Shown piece after piece: positions 45,676 to 56,775 of a stretch of 64,000 nt of DNA. Source of the DNA: Streptomyces sp. HPF1205 (GTDB lineage: Bacteria > Actinomycetota > Actinomycetes > Streptomycetales > Streptomycetaceae); assembly GCF_020400825.1 (NCBI RefSeq), contig NZ_JAINVH010000001.1, positions 372,001-436,000 of the forward strand. Reading direction: 5' to 3'. The number at the start of each line of letters is the position of its first letter. Position 1 is the first letter of the stretch. The notes below the pieces were generated by a model, which worked only from the letters and a program-made list of their open reading frames with translations, was not told where the DNA came from and made no database searches. The position numbers were made by a program, and so were the translations under genes.

Positions 45676-46584
45676 ATGTCCGCGCGTGAACTCGTCGTCC
45701 TGGGCACCGCGAGCCAGGTCCCCACGCGGCTGCGCAACCACAACGGCTACGTGCTGCGCTGGGACGGCGAGGGCATCCTGTTCGACCCCGGCGAGGGCAG
45801 CCAGCGGCAGATGCTGCACGCCGGGGTCGCCGCGCACGACCTCACCCGCATCTGCGTCACCCATTTCCACGGCGACCACAGCCTGGGCCTGGCCGGCGTC
45901 CTGCAGCGGATCAGCCTCGACCGGGTCCCGCACCCCGTCACCGCCCACTACCCGGCCTCCGGCCGGCAGTTCTTCGACCGGCTGCGGTACGCCACCGCGT
46001 ACCACGAGGCGGCGGACGTGCGCGAGGACCCCGTCACCGAGGACGGCCCGCTCGCCGTCACGCCCGCCTTCACCCTGTCCGCGGTCCGCCTGTCGCACCC
46101 CGTCGAGTCCTACGGGTACCGGCTCACCGAACCCGACGGCCACCGCATGCTGCCCGACCGGCTCGCCGCCCGCGGCATCACCGGACCGGACATCGGCCGC
46201 CTCCAGCGGGAGGGGACCCTGCGGGGCGTCACCCTTGCCGAGGTCAGCGAGCCGCGTCCCGGGCAGCGGTTCGCGTTCGTCATGGACACCCGCATGTGCC
46301 CGGGCGTGGCCGTGCTGGCCGACGGCTGCGACATGCTGGTCATCGAGTCGACGTTCCTCGACGAGGACGCCGACCTGGCCGTCGGGCACGGCCACCTCAC
46401 CGCGGGCCAGGCCGGCGCCGTCGCCCGCGACGCGGGCGTGCGGCACCTCGTCCTGACCCACTTCTCCCAGCGCTACCCGGACCCGGCCGCCTTCGCGGCC
46501 CAGGCCCGGGCGGCCGGCTTCACCGGCGAACTGACGACCGCCCAGGACCTGATGCGCGTTCCGGTGCCGAAGCGGCGCGGGTGA
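45676..46584 (+). CDS. rnz: Ribonuclease Z
   Basis: A 302-residue MBL-fold endoribonuclease that removes 3' trailers from tRNA precursors. This fits a genome whose tRNA-Ala genes lack encoded CCA. The metal site is THFHGDH (His63, His65, Asp67, His68). [21 protein letters not shown] opens the protein, [11 protein letters not shown] lies in the middle, [27 protein letters not shown] carries the Asp ligand, and [29 protein letters not shown] carries the last His ligands. It is shorter than RNase Z forms with a long exosite but otherwise typical. It closely follows the HIT gene. Confidence 0.93.
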   Translation: MSARELVVLGTASQVPTRLRNHNGYVLRWDGEGILFDPGEGSQRQMLHAGVAAHDLTRICVTHFHGDHSLGLAGVLQRISLDRVPHPVTAHYPASGRQFFDRLRYATAYHEAADVREDPVTEDGPLAVTPAFTLSAVRLSHPVESYGYRLTEPDGHRMLPDRLAARGITGPDIGRLQREGTLRGVTLAEVSEPRPGQRFAFVMDTRMCPGVAVLADGCDMLVIESTFLDEDADLAVGHGHLTAGQAGAVARDAGVRHLVLTHFSQRYPDPAAFAAQARAAGFTGELTTAQDLMRVPVPKRRG

Positions 46585-46612
46585 GGCGCGGCTACGGCAG
46601 GAAGCGCACCGG

Positions 46613-47398
46613 CTACGGCAGGAAGTACATCGGGTTGGGCAGCTTGAACGACTTGTCGGCGAAGCCGCCGCTCAGGTCGCTGTACTGGTCGCCGAAGTTG
46701 GCGACGATGTCGTAGCCGAGCGACTCGATGTGGGCGCGCGTGCCGGACTTGTACTCGATCGTGGTGCAGGTGGCGCCGCAGGCCAGGTACGCGGGCGGCG
46801 CGGCCTTGTTCTTCAGGTAGAGGTGGTCGGCGTCGGCCGGGGCCTTGTAGCCGACGGCGGTGAGGTTGCGTACGGTGTCGGCGCGCTGCGACTCGGGCCG
46901 GCCGGTGATCCAGAAGACCGTGTAGCCGTGCGCGGACGCCCAGTTGGCGAGGGTGTCCATGCCGAAGACGGCGGCCATGTCCTTGCTGTCCAGGTACGCC
47001 TGGTTGCTGGCCGGGGTGTAGTTGAAGCCCTGCTCCAGCTCGTAGTTGTAGGTCAGCAGGCTGGTGTCGTCCACGTCGAGGACGACGGCCGGCCTGCCGT
47101 GCCGGGTGTGCCCCGCCGCGTGCTCCAGGTACGAGGTCGCCTTCCGCTCGATGCCCTCGACCTGTTTGGCGTAGCTGCTGGAAGGGGAGGCGTAGTGCTC
47201 GCCCGAGGCGTCCAGCGTGTCGCCGTAGTACGCCTTGATCTGCGTGACCACGTCGGTGAGGTTGGGGATCTCCTTGTCGCTGCGCGGTACGGAGTTGTCG
47301 GCGGTGGCGACGCCCACGCCGTAGAAGGCGGCGCCGAGGACGGCCGCCGCGGCGGCGGTCGCGGTCAGGGCGCGGGCGGACAGTCGGGCTCTGGGCAT
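46613..47398 (-). CDS. Secreted HAD-family acid phosphatase
   Basis: A 261-residue exported phosphatase of the class B/C acid phosphatase (PF03767-like) group. The signal peptide spans residues 1-33 (LSARALTATAAAAAVLGAAFYGVGVATA-D). The nucleophile motif is DVDDTSL (Asp108, Asp110, Thr112), followed by YNYELEQGFNYTP. Motif II is FWITGRPESQRADTV and the late motif is FGDQYSDLSGG (acidic pair). The HAD fold is complete. It probably releases phosphate from organic phosphates outside the cell. The stop codon lies within a 15-bp direct repeat (GGCTACGGCAGGAAG at 46590 and 46611). It is convergent with rnz. Confidence 0.9.
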   Translation of the reverse strand: MPRARLSARALTATAAAAAVLGAAFYGVGVATADNSVPRSDKEIPNLTDVVTQIKAYYGDTLDASGEHYASPSSSYAKQVEGIERKATSYLEHAAGHTRHGRPAVVLDVDDTSLLTYNYELEQGFNYTPASNQAYLDSKDMAAVFGMDTLANWASAHGYTVFWITGRPESQRADTVRNLTAVGYKAPADADHLYLKNKAAPPAYLACGATCTTIEYKSGTRAHIESLGYDIVANFGDQYSDLSGGFADKSFKLPNPMYFLP

Positions 47399-47577
47399 GG
47401 CGGTGCCCTGCCTTTCGTTTCGGTGCGTCAGGCTGCTTGCGCGCGTGGGGGAGCGGCCGGGCGGCCGCGCCGGTGCGGCGAACCTAGACCCCGTCAACTG
47501 GGCTGGTCAAGGGTCGTCTACGCGCGTGGTCGCCCGTACCGCGGGCCCACCCCGCGCAGTCGGTGTCCACGCGCAGT

Positions 47578-48951
47578 TCAGCGCACCGCCGGCCAGCCGG
47601 AGGCGTCCAGGATCCGGCGCGCCGCCACCGGGGAGTCCACCAGCGGGTGCAGCGCGAGCGCCCGCAGGGCCGCGGCACGCGAGCCCGTCCGGGCCGCCTC
47701 GATCGTCGCCCGCTCCACCGCCTTGACGGTCAGCATCAGGCCGGCCTGGTGCTCGTCGGGCGGCGCCACCGGCAGCGGACGGGCCCCGAACGCGCCCACC
47801 ATGCAGGGCACTTCCACCACGGCGTCCGGGTCGAGCGGCGCGACCGCGCCGCCGCCGGGCACGTTCAGCACCAGCGTGGTCCGCTCGTCGTACGCGATGG
47901 CCCGCATCAGCGCCAGCGCCACCCGGTCGTAGCCGCCGCCCTCCAGGTCCTCGGGCGCGCGCTGCCAGCCGCCGCCCGCCTCCCGGTTCGCCGCCATGTA
48001 CGTCGCCTCGCGCTCCTGGCGCACCCGCAGCCACAGGTCGTACGCGGCCTCGTCCGGCAGCCCGTCGGCCTCGGCGAAGAACCCGCCCTGCTGGCGGTCC
48101 AGGAACTCGCCGCGGGTCGCCGCCTGCGCACGCACGGCCTCCAGGGCCTCCCGGCGGAAGTAGTAGTAGTGCAGGTACTCGTTGGGCAGGCTGCCGAGCG
48201 CGGCCAGGAACTCGGTACCGAACAGCCGGCCCTCCTCGAAGGAGCCCAGCGCGGCCGGATCGGCCAGGAGCCCGGGCAGCAGCTCGCGGCCCCCGGCGGT
48301 CAGCCGGCGCAGCCAGCCCAGATGGTTCAGCCCCACGTAGTCGTACGTCAGCCCGGGCGCGTCCGGGTCCACGCCCGCCGCCCGGGCCGCGCGGCGGACC
48401 AGGCCGACCGGGGAGTCGCAGATCCCGATCACCCGCGGCCCCAGCACGCGGGCCATCGCCTCGGTCACCATGCCCGCCGGGTTGGTGAAGTTGATCACCC
48501 ACGCCTCGGGAGCGACCGCGCGCACCCGCTCGGCCAGCGCCGTCGCCACCGGCAGCGTCCGCAGCCCGTACAGCACCCCGCCCGCGCCCACGGTCTCCTG
48601 ACCCAGCACCCCTTCCGCGAGCGGGACGCGCTCGTCGCGCACCCGCCCGGCCGTCCCCCCGACCCGCATCGCCGAGAACACGAAGTCGGCCCCGCGCAGC
48701 GCCTCGTCCAGCCCCCGCGCCACCATGACGCGCGGCGCCCGCGCCGGGCTCCGCTCCCGCAGCGCCGCGAGGACGCCCGTCACGACCCGCAGCCGCCGTT
48801 CGTCCGTGTCGTACAGCACGACCTCGCCGACGCCCTGTCCGCCGGGTCCGCCGGGTCCGCCCGGATCACCGGTTCCACCGGATTCACCGAGCAGGGCTCC
48901 GTAGACCAGGGGGACGCGGAACCCTCCGCCTCCGACGATCACCAATCGCAT
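47578..48951 (-). CDS. GH4 family 6-phospho-beta-glucosidase-like enzyme
   Basis: A 457-residue NAD- and metal-dependent glycosidase of family GH4. The N-terminal Rossmann motif is VIVGGGGFRVPLVYGALLG. FVFSAMRVGGTAGRVRDERVPLAEGVLGQETVGAGG corresponds to the conserved substrate/NAD region, NFTNPAGMVTEA is a GH4 signature, GICDSPVGL supplies the metal-binding Cys and GLNHLGW the metal-binding His. An unusual Gly/Pro-rich stretch (GGTGDPGGPGGPGGQG, about residues 25-40) interrupts the first beta-alpha unit. It is divergent from a PfkB sugar kinase gene (123 bp between starts), suggesting a shared sugar pathway. Confidence 0.92.
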   Translation of the reverse strand: MRLVIVGGGGFRVPLVYGALLGESGGTGDPGGPGGPGGQGVGEVVLYDTDERRLRVVTGVLAALRERSPARAPRVMVARGLDEALRGADFVFSAMRVGGTAGRVRDERVPLAEGVLGQETVGAGGVLYGLRTLPVATALAERVRAVAPEAWVINFTNPAGMVTEAMARVLGPRVIGICDSPVGLVRRAARAAGVDPDAPGLTYDYVGLNHLGWLRRLTAGGRELLPGLLADPAALGSFEEGRLFGTEFLAALGSLPNEYLHYYYFRREALEAVRAQAATRGEFLDRQQGGFFAEADGLPDEAAYDLWLRVRQEREATYMAANREAGGGWQRAPEDLEGGGYDRVALALMRAIAYDERTTLVLNVPGGGAVAPLDPDAVVEVPCMVGAFGARPLPVAPPDEHQAGLMLTVKAVERATIEAARTGSRAAALRALALHPLVDSPVAARRILDASGWPAVR

Positions 48952-49035
48952 GCCCCCACCTTGTCACCGCCCCGAGCCGGCGGGCGCCGCCGCGCCCGCG
49001 GGACCGGCCGGCGGCGGGTGGGCGTGGCACGCGGG

Positions 49036-49057
49036 ACCGCCCCCCAGAGGGGGCGGT
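49036..49057. promoter_or_regulatory. Inverted repeat between GH4 and kinase genes
   Basis: ACCGCCCCC (49036-49044) and GGGGGCGGT (49049-49057) with a 4-bp spacer, ending 5 bp before the kinase -10 box TACTGT (49063-49068). It is well placed for a repressor acting on the divergent pair. Confidence 0.5.
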
Positions 49058-49074
49058 CGTCCTACTGTGAACCA

Positions 49075-50181
49075 ATGGACGACCAGCCCGTGCTCGACCC
49101 GCTGAGCGCTCTGCGCGCGCCGGGGGACCCGGCGACCGACGTCTACCTGACCGGGACCGTGTTCCTCGACATCATCTTCACCGGCCTGGACCGCGCGCCC
49201 GTGCGCGGCACCGAGTCGTGGGCGCGGGGGATGGGCTCCAGCCCCGGGGGCATCGCCAACATGGCGACCGCGCTGGCCCGGCTGGGCCTGCGTACGACGC
49301 TCGCGGCCGCGTTCGGCGACGACATGTACGGGGACTACTGCTGGGACAGCCTCAGCGGCGGCGAGGGCATCGACCTGACGCTCTCGCGGCGGGTCCCCGG
49401 CTGGCACTCCCCGGTGACCGTGTCGATGGCGTACGAGGACGAGCGCACCATGGTCAGCCACGGCCACCAGGCGCCGCCGCCCGAGGACGCCGTGCCGGCC
49501 TGCCCGCCCCCGGCCCGCGCCGCCGTCGCCGCGCTCGGTCACCGCGGGCGGGCGGAGGGCGAGCACGACTGGATCGCCGAGGCCGCCGCCTCGGGCACGC
49601 GGATCTTCGCCGACGTCGGCTGGGACGAGACCGGCCGCTGGGACCCGGCCGACCTCGCCGGCCTGCGCCACTGCGCCGCCTTCCTGCCCAACGCGGCCGA
49701 GGCCCTGCACTACACGCGCGCCTCCACCGCCCGCGAGGCCGCCCGCAAGCTCGCCGACCTGGTGCCGCTCGTGGTGGTCACCCTCGGCGCGGAGGGGGCC
49801 TGCGCGGTGGACTCGGCCACCGGCGAGACCGCCGAGGTGCCCGCCCTGGACGTGGAGACGCTCGACCCGACCGGCGCCGGCGACGTCTTCACGGCCGGTT
49901 TCGTCACCGGCAGTCTGGCCGGCTGGCCGCTCACCGACCGGCTGGCCTTCGCCTCCCTGTGCGCGGCGCTGTCCGTCCAGGAGTTCGGCGGCTCGCTGTC
50001 CGCGCCCGGCTGGATCGAGATCGCGAACTGGTGGGCGCAGGCCAAGGCGTACGCGGGCGAGGCCCCCGCCGGCCGCGAGGCCGTGATCCGCTTCGGCTTC
50101 CTGGAGGACCTGCTGCCGACCGCCACCCGCCCCTGGCCGCTGCGCCGCGCGGTCCCGACCATCGGCTTCCGCTCCGGATGA
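49075..50181 (+). CDS. PfkB-family carbohydrate kinase
   Basis: A 368-residue ribokinase/PfkB sugar kinase. The N-terminal VYLTGTVFLDIIFTGLDRAPVRGTESWARGMGSSPGGIANMATALARLGLRTTLAAAFGDDMYG carries the first PfkB pattern (GGIAN... GxGxD). The second PfkB signature is DPTGAGDVFTAGF (about residues 264-276), with the catalytic Asp in GAGD and the anion hole. The substrate is not fixed by these motifs; a sugar or nucleoside is expected. The ATG lies 6 nt after TACTGT, so the transcript is probably leaderless. The divergent GH4 gene suggests the two act on the same sugar phosphate. Confidence 0.92.
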   Translation: MDDQPVLDPLSALRAPGDPATDVYLTGTVFLDIIFTGLDRAPVRGTESWARGMGSSPGGIANMATALARLGLRTTLAAAFGDDMYGDYCWDSLSGGEGIDLTLSRRVPGWHSPVTVSMAYEDERTMVSHGHQAPPPEDAVPACPPPARAAVAALGHRGRAEGEHDWIAEAAASGTRIFADVGWDETGRWDPADLAGLRHCAAFLPNAAEALHYTRASTAREAARKLADLVPLVVVTLGAEGACAVDSATGETAEVPALDVETLDPTGAGDVFTAGFVTGSLAGWPLTDRLAFASLCAALSVQEFGGSLSAPGWIEIANWWAQAKAYAGEAPAGREAVIRFGFLEDLLPTATRPWPLRRAVPTIGFRSG

Positions 50182-50416
50182 CCCCGGGGGCGGCCCCGGG
50201 TCCGCCCGGGTCACTCGTACGGCCGCCGGTCCCGTCCCCCGCCCGTCCCGCGCCGGTCCCCCGCCCCCGACCGCCCGGCCGTCCGCCCGCGGCCCGTTCC
50301 CCGTACGAATTCCCCTCGGCTCGCCCCCTCCCGTCGTCGTACCCTTGGAAACCCAAGGCCCCCTCCGGGGGCACCGATCAGCAGAAGGCGGGTTGAGCAG
50401 GCCCTAGCGCCGGCCC

Positions 50417-51478
50417 ATGACTCAGACACCGACAAAGCAGCAGCCGCAGCCGCCGCAGGCGCGTGCCCATTTCGTCGTCCCGGCCAAGCACCCCATGGTG
50501 ACCGTCCTGGGATCGGGAGACGCCCTCCTGCGGGTCATCGAGAAGGCGTTCCCCGCCGTCGACATCCACGTCCGGGGCAACGAGATCAGCGCGGTCGGCG
50601 ACGCCCCCGACGTGGCGCTGGTGCAGCGGCTCTTCGACGAGATGATGCTGGTGCTGCGCACCGGCCAGCCCATGACGGAGGACGCCGTCGAGCGGTCCAT
50701 CGCCATGCTGCGGGCCGGCGCGGCGGCGGGCGCCGAGGCCGTCGAGACCCCCGCCCAGGTGCTCACCCAGAACATCCTGTCCTCCCGCGGCCGCACCATC
50801 CGCCCGAAGACGCTGAACCAGAAGCGGTACGTGGACGCGATCGACCGGCACACGATCGTGTTCGGCATCGGCCCGGCCGGCACCGGCAAGACGTACCTCG
50901 CGATGGCCAAGGCGGTCCAGGCCCTGCAGTCCAAGCAGGTCAACCGGATCATCCTGACCCGCCCCGCGGTGGAGGCCGGCGAGCGCCTCGGCTTCCTGCC
51001 CGGCACCCTGTACGAGAAGATCGACCCGTACCTGCGCCCGCTGTACGACGCCCTGCACGACATGGTCGACCCCGACTCCATCCCGCGCCTGATGGCCGCG
51101 GGCACCATCGAGGTCGCCCCGCTGGCGTACATGCGGGGCCGGACGCTCAACGACGCCTTCATCATCCTCGACGAGGCGCAGAACACCAGCGCCGAGCAGA
51201 TGAAGATGTTCCTGACCCGGCTCGGCTTCGACTCCAAGATCGTCGTCACCGGCGACATCACCCAGGTCGACCTGCCCGGCGGGACCAAGAGCGGCCTGCG
51301 CCAGGTGCAGGAGATCCTCGACGGCGTGGAGGACGTGCACTTCTCCCGGCTCACCAGCACCGACGTCGTCCGCCATAAGCTGGTCGGACGCATCGTGGAC
51401 GCCTACGAGCGGTACGACATCGCCGTCAGCGACGGCGCGGACCGCGACGGCGGCCGCCCGAGAACGAGCCGAAAGTAG
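50417..51478 (+). CDS. phoH: PhoH-like ATPase (YbeZ)
   Basis: A 353-residue PhoH-family ATPase, probably acting in RNA metabolism with YbeY. An N-terminal KH-like domain (VTVLGSGDALLRVIEKAFPAVDIHVRGNEISAVG) precedes the helicase-like core with Walker A GIGPAGTGKTYLA (about residue 152), TRPAVEAGERLGFLPG, and Walker B AFIILDEAQNTS. Sensor-like VVTGDITQVDLPGGTKSGL follows. The order phoH-ybeY-CBS protein is conserved widely. It starts 13 nt before ybeY in the operon sense and has no overlap with the kinase gene upstream (235-nt gap with GC-rich sequence and no gene). Confidence 0.96.
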   Translation: MTQTPTKQQPQPPQARAHFVVPAKHPMVTVLGSGDALLRVIEKAFPAVDIHVRGNEISAVGDAPDVALVQRLFDEMMLVLRTGQPMTEDAVERSIAMLRAGAAAGAEAVETPAQVLTQNILSSRGRTIRPKTLNQKRYVDAIDRHTIVFGIGPAGTGKTYLAMAKAVQALQSKQVNRIILTRPAVEAGERLGFLPGTLYEKIDPYLRPLYDALHDMVDPDSIPRLMAAGTIEVAPLAYMRGRTLNDAFIILDEAQNTSAEQMKMFLTRLGFDSKIVVTGDITQVDLPGGTKSGLRQVQEILDGVEDVHFSRLTSTDVVRHKLVGRIVDAYERYDIAVSDGADRDGGRPRTSRK

Positions 51479-51490
51479 CCGACCACCCTC

Positions 51491-51985
51491 ATGGCGATCG
51501 ACGTCAACAACGAGTCCGGCTGGGAAATCGACGAACAGGCGGTGCTGGACGCCGCCCGCTACACCCTCCAGCGCCTGCGCATCCACCCGCTGTCCGAGCT
51601 GTCGGTGATCGTGGTGGACGCGCAGGCGATGGAGCAGTTGCACATGCAGTGGATGGACCTGCCCGGGCCCACCGACGTCATGTCCTTCCCGATGGACGAG
51701 CTGCGTCCCGGCAAGGAGGACGAGGAGCCCGCCCAGGGGCTGCTCGGCGACATCGTGCTGTGTCCGGAAGTGGCGAAGAAGCAGGGCGAGGAGGCGCCGA
51801 CCCGGCACTCCATGGACGAGGAGCTGCAGCTCCTGACCGTCCACGGCGTCCTGCACCTGCTCGGCTACGACCACGAGGAAGCCGACGAGAAGGCCGAGAT
51901 GTTCGGTCTGCAGAAGGCCATCCTGGACGACTGGCGCACCGAGCGCGGCCTGCTGGGGCCCTCTCCCGCCCCCACCACCCACTGA
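51491..51985 (+). CDS. ybeY: Endoribonuclease YbeY
   Basis: A 164-residue zinc-dependent endoribonuclease involved in 16S rRNA 3' maturation and ribosome quality control. The zinc-binding motif is [11 protein letters not shown] (His118, His122, His128), and [14 protein letters not shown] and [13 protein letters not shown] are the other signatures. A short acidic insert ([12 protein letters not shown]) lies between them. It is 12 nt after phoH and 31 nt before the CBS-domain gene, in a clear operon. Confidence 0.97.
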   Translation: MAIDVNNESGWEIDEQAVLDAARYTLQRLRIHPLSELSVIVVDAQAMEQLHMQWMDLPGPTDVMSFPMDELRPGKEDEEPAQGLLGDIVLCPEVAKKQGEEAPTRHSMDEELQLLTVHGVLHLLGYDHEEADEKAEMFGLQKAILDDWRTERGLLGPSPAPTTH

Positions 51986-52016
51986 CGGCGGCGGCAAGGC
52001 AGGGAAAGACCCGCTC

Positions 52017-53372
52017 ATGATCGTCTCCGCCGTCCTGCTGGTGATCGTCGCGTGGCTGGCCGCCTGCGCCGAGGCCGGCATCGCCCGCGTGTCCCGGTTC
52101 CGCGCCGAGGACGCGCTGCGCTCCGGCCGCCGCGGCGCCGCCAACCTGCTCGCGGTCACCTCCGACCCCACCCGCTACCTCAACGTGGCCCTGCTGGTGC
52201 GGGTCGGCTGCGAGACGGCCGCGGCCGTCCTGATCACCGTGGTGTGCGACCGCAACTTCGGCAGCACCGCGGAGGTGCTGGCCGTCGCCATCGGCGTCAT
52301 GGTCCTGGTGTCGTACGTGGCCGTCGGCGTCTCCCCGCGCACCATCGGCCGCCAGCACCCGATGAACACCGCGACGGCCGCCTCGTACGTCCTGCTGCCG
52401 CTGGCCCGGGTGATGGGTCCGGTGCCCGGCCTGCTGATCCTGCTCGGCAACGCCCTGACCCCGGGGCGCGGTTTCAAGCGCGGCCCGTTCGCGAGCGAGG
52501 CCGAACTGCGGGCGATGGTCGACCTGGCCGAGTCCGAGTCGCTGATCGAGGACGAGGAGCGCCGCATGGTGCACTCGGTGTTCGAGCTCGGCGACACCCT
52601 GGTGCGCGAGGTGATGGTGCCCCGTACCGACCTGGTGATGATCGAGCGGTTCAAGACCGTCCGGCAGGGCATGACCCTCGCCCTGCGCAGCGGCTTCTCC
52701 CGCATCCCGGTCACCGGGGAGAGCGAGGACGACGTGGTCGGCTTCGTCTACCTCAAGGACCTTGCCCGCCGTGTTCACATCAACCGCGACGCGGAGTCCG
52801 ACCCGGTCTCCTCGGTGATGCGCCCGGCGGCCTTCGTACCCGACACCAAGAACGCCGGCGACCTGCTGCGCGAGATGCAGCGCGACCGCAACCATGTCGC
52901 GGTCGTCGTGGACGAGTACGGCGGCACGGCCGGCATCGTCACCATCGAGGACATCCTGGAGGAGATCGTCGGCGAGATCACCGACGAGTACGACCGGGAG
53001 ACCCCTCCCGTGGCAGCACTCGGCGACGACCGCTACCGCGTGACCGCGCGCCTGGACATCGGCGACCTCGGCGAGCTGTACGGGGTGCTGCTGGACGACG
53101 ACGACGTCGAGACCGTCGGCGGCCTGCTGGCCAAGGCGCTGGGCCGGGTTCCGATCCCGGGTGCCACCGCGACCGTCCCGCTGCCCGAGGACGGCGCCGC
53201 GACCGGCCGGCGTCCCACCGCCCTGCGGCTGACCGCCGAGACCCAGGCGGGCCGCCGCAACCGGATCGGTACGGTGCTGGTCGAGCCCGTGCAGGAGGCC
53301 GCCGACGGCGGCGGCGCGGAGGCACTGGACGCGGCCGGCGGGACCTCGGGCCCGCCCCCGGCGGAGCACTGA
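52017..53372 (+). CDS. CNNM/CBS-domain protein (CorC/MpfA-type, possible Mg2+ transporter)
   Basis: A 451-residue membrane protein of the hemolysin C/CorC-like family, whose DUF21 (CNNM) members transport or regulate magnesium. Three to four helices ([70 protein letters not shown]) form DUF21. The cytosolic linker [28 protein letters not shown] is the start of the CBS pair, which contains [24 protein letters not shown] and [30 protein letters not shown]-terminal CorC_HlyC domain follows. It is the third gene of the phoH-ybeY operon; this order is conserved up to Mycobacterium. Confidence 0.94.
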   Translation: MIVSAVLLVIVAWLAACAEAGIARVSRFRAEDALRSGRRGAANLLAVTSDPTRYLNVALLVRVGCETAAAVLITVVCDRNFGSTAEVLAVAIGVMVLVSYVAVGVSPRTIGRQHPMNTATAASYVLLPLARVMGPVPGLLILLGNALTPGRGFKRGPFASEAELRAMVDLAESESLIEDEERRMVHSVFELGDTLVREVMVPRTDLVMIERFKTVRQGMTLALRSGFSRIPVTGESEDDVVGFVYLKDLARRVHINRDAESDPVSSVMRPAAFVPDTKNAGDLLREMQRDRNHVAVVVDEYGGTAGIVTIEDILEEIVGEITDEYDRETPPVAALGDDRYRVTARLDIGDLGELYGVLLDDDDVETVGGLLAKALGRVPIPGATATVPLPEDGAATGRRPTALRLTAETQAGRRNRIGTVLVEPVQEAADGGGAEALDAAGGTSGPPPAEH

Positions 53373-53571
53373 CCGGGGGCCCGGGCGGGGGTGCGGCCGG
53401 GTCGCGGCGCAGACGCGGCGAGCGGCCCGGGCCGGGGCACCGACGGTGGCGGGCCGGGGCTGGTCCGTACGGCTGACGCCGGGCGGCCGGCGGGCGTGTG
53501 CCGGGCCGTGACCGGCGGCGCGCGGCGACAGTGGTCCGGTTCCGGTCCCCTCGACACCTCCCGGAGTCCTC

Positions 53572-54126
53572 ATGAACCGCACTGTCACGGCGGCCGTGTG
53601 CGCGGTGGCCGCCCTGCTGGTCCCCGTGGTGAGCGGGTGCGGCGGCGGCTCGTCGTCCGGTGGCCCGGCCGCGACATCGGGCCCGAGCCCGAGCCCGGGC
53701 CCAGCCTCGCCGTCCGGCGACTCCGCGTCCCCCGCCGCGTCGAGCACGCCCGTCGCCGCCACCCAGGCGATCGTCATGACCCACCCGGCGGGAAGGCTCG
53801 GCACGATCCTGACCGACGGCAAGGGGCGGACGCTCTACCTGTTCGCCGCCGACACCTCGGACACGTCGACCTGTACGGGAGCCTGCGCCGCCATCTGGCC
53901 GCCACTGGTCACGGCCGGGAACGCCAAGGCGGGCAGCGGCGTCAAGGCGGGCCTTCTCGGCACCACCAAGCGGTCGGGCGGCGTCACACAGGTCACGTAC
54001 AACAAGCACCCGCTGTATCTCTTCAGCAGCGACATCAACCCCGGTGACACCAATGGCCAGGGCGTGAACCAGTTCGGCGCCTTGTGGTGGGTGCTGAACC
54101 CGGCCGGCGACAAGGTCACCCGCTGA
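53572..54126 (+). CDS. Secreted-repeat lipoprotein (COG4315-like)
   Basis: A 184-residue lipoprotein with lipobox VVSGC (Cys23), a Gly/Ser/Pro-rich linker to about residue 60, and two copies of the repeat found in COG4315/PF03640 proteins: LGTILTDGKGRTLYLFAADTSDTSTCTGACAAIWPPL and VTYNKHPLYLFSSDINPGDTNGQGVNQFGALWWVLNPAG. The first copy has the CxGxC pair that is often seen with heme or metal sites. The family is widespread on actinobacterial surfaces; its role is not established. ATG 53572 has GGAG 6-7 nt upstream. It lies downstream of the CBS gene but with a 200-nt gap. Confidence 0.88.
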   Translation: MNRTVTAAVCAVAALLVPVVSGCGGGSSSGGPAATSGPSPSPGPASPSGDSASPAASSTPVAATQAIVMTHPAGRLGTILTDGKGRTLYLFAADTSDTSTCTGACAAIWPPLVTAGNAKAGSGVKAGLLGTTKRSGGVTQVTYNKHPLYLFSSDINPGDTNGQGVNQFGALWWVLNPAGDKVTR

Positions 54127-54257
54127 GCGGGCCGTCCGCCGCCTAGGGTGCGCCCGGCGTCACCTCGCCGCCTTGGCCGCGAGGAACTCCCGGGCGTGGC
54201 GGTCTCCCGTGGGCCGGATCGGGGCGGACCGGGGCGGACCGCGCCCGGACCGCGCCG

Positions 54258-54452
54258 CTAGAAGCCGATGTGGCCGATCATGCCGACCAGGTTGGCGCCC
54301 GCCGACTGGATGGAGCCGGCGAAGCTGGTATCGGCGAGGTAGAAGCCGAAGGCGCCGCAGGCCAGCGCGTGGCTCGACTTCATCTCGCACTTGCGGCAGA
54401 GGAAGAACGCGACAAGCGCGAGGAAGCACACGATGGGTATGTGGAGAAGCAT
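54258..54452 (-). CDS. Small membrane protein, 64 aa
   Basis: A 64-residue protein with an N-terminal helix (MLLHIPIVCFLALVAFFLC), a short charged loop containing a Cys pair (CRKCEMKSSH), and a second hydrophobic region (ALACGAFGFYLADTSFAGSIQSAGANLVGMIGHIGF). GAGGTGG lies 6-7 nt before the ATG, so it is well set up for translation. Sequence composition fits a real gene better than the overlapping frames. I recall similar short proteins, often several per genome in streptomycetes, next to conjugation or unknown genes, but no function. Confidence 0.7.
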   Translation of the reverse strand: MLLHIPIVCFLALVAFFLCRKCEMKSSHALACGAFGFYLADTSFAGSIQSAGANLVGMIGHIGF

Positions 54453-54581
54453 GACGAACCACCTCTGATGCGGACGTTTGCTTCGAACAGGCTAGGCGAG
54501 GGTAGCGCTGTGCGCATGTCGTGCTACGAAGGGTGATCGACGCCGGGTGCGCTGAGAAGCCCCCGCACGGGCCGGGTGCCC

Positions 54582-54590
54582 TGTGGACAA
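54582..54590 (-). promoter_or_regulatory. Single DnaA box
   Basis: TGTGGACAA, the complement of the Streptomyces DnaA box TTGTCCACA, 28 bp before the TATGAT -10 of the CDA-like gene. Confidence 0.5.
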
Positions 54591-54630
54591 CTCACGGTGA
54601 CCGGCCGGGCGACGCCCTATGATCACGGGT

Positions 54631-54996
54631 ATGAGTCAACCGTCCCGGCCCGCGGCCGAACTGGACCCCGAGGACCGCAAGCTCGTCACCCTGGCCAAGT
54701 CGGCCCGCGCACGCAACGGCGTGCCCGAGGGCGCCGCCGTGCGCGACGAGACCGGCCGTACGTATGTCGCGGGCAGCGTCACCCTGGAGTCCCTGCGGCT
54801 GACCGCTCTGCAGACCGCCGTGGCCATGGCGGTGGCCAGCGGGGCCGCCTCCCTGGAGGCGGCCGTGGTCGTCACCTCCGCGACGGCGCCGGCCGACGAG
54901 GACCGCGCGGCCGTCCGGGACCTGGGCGGCCCGGACACCCCGCTCATACTCGCCGGCCCGGACGGCGAGGTCACGGCGACGGTCACCGCGGGCTGA
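54631..54996 (+). CDS. Cytidine-deaminase-like protein lacking catalytic cysteines
   Basis: A 121-residue protein that occupies the place of the CDA-like gene between the CBS-domain gene and era in actinobacteria (compare Rv2365c in Mycobacterium). It keeps the fold pattern (LVTLAKSARARNGVPEGAAVRDETGRTYVAGSVTLESLRLTALQTAVAMAVASGAASLEAAVVVTSA) but has no cysteine at all. The zinc ligands (C/HAE and PCxxC) and the catalytic Glu are therefore absent, so it cannot be a deaminase. It is probably a non-catalytic partner or binding protein. TATGAT ends 7 nt before ATG 54631, suggesting a leaderless mRNA; an in-frame ATG at 54619 lies inside that box. Confidence 0.85.
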   Translation: MSQPSRPAAELDPEDRKLVTLAKSARARNGVPEGAAVRDETGRTYVAGSVTLESLRLTALQTAVAMAVASGAASLEAAVVVTSATAPADEDRAAVRDLGGPDTPLILAGPDGEVTATVTAG

Positions 54997-55035
54997 GCGG
55001 CTGCAAAGGGGCTCAGAAGGGGGCTCGGAAAGGGC

Positions 55036-56763
<1,728 letters not shown>

Positions 56764-56775
56764 TCACCGGCTCGC

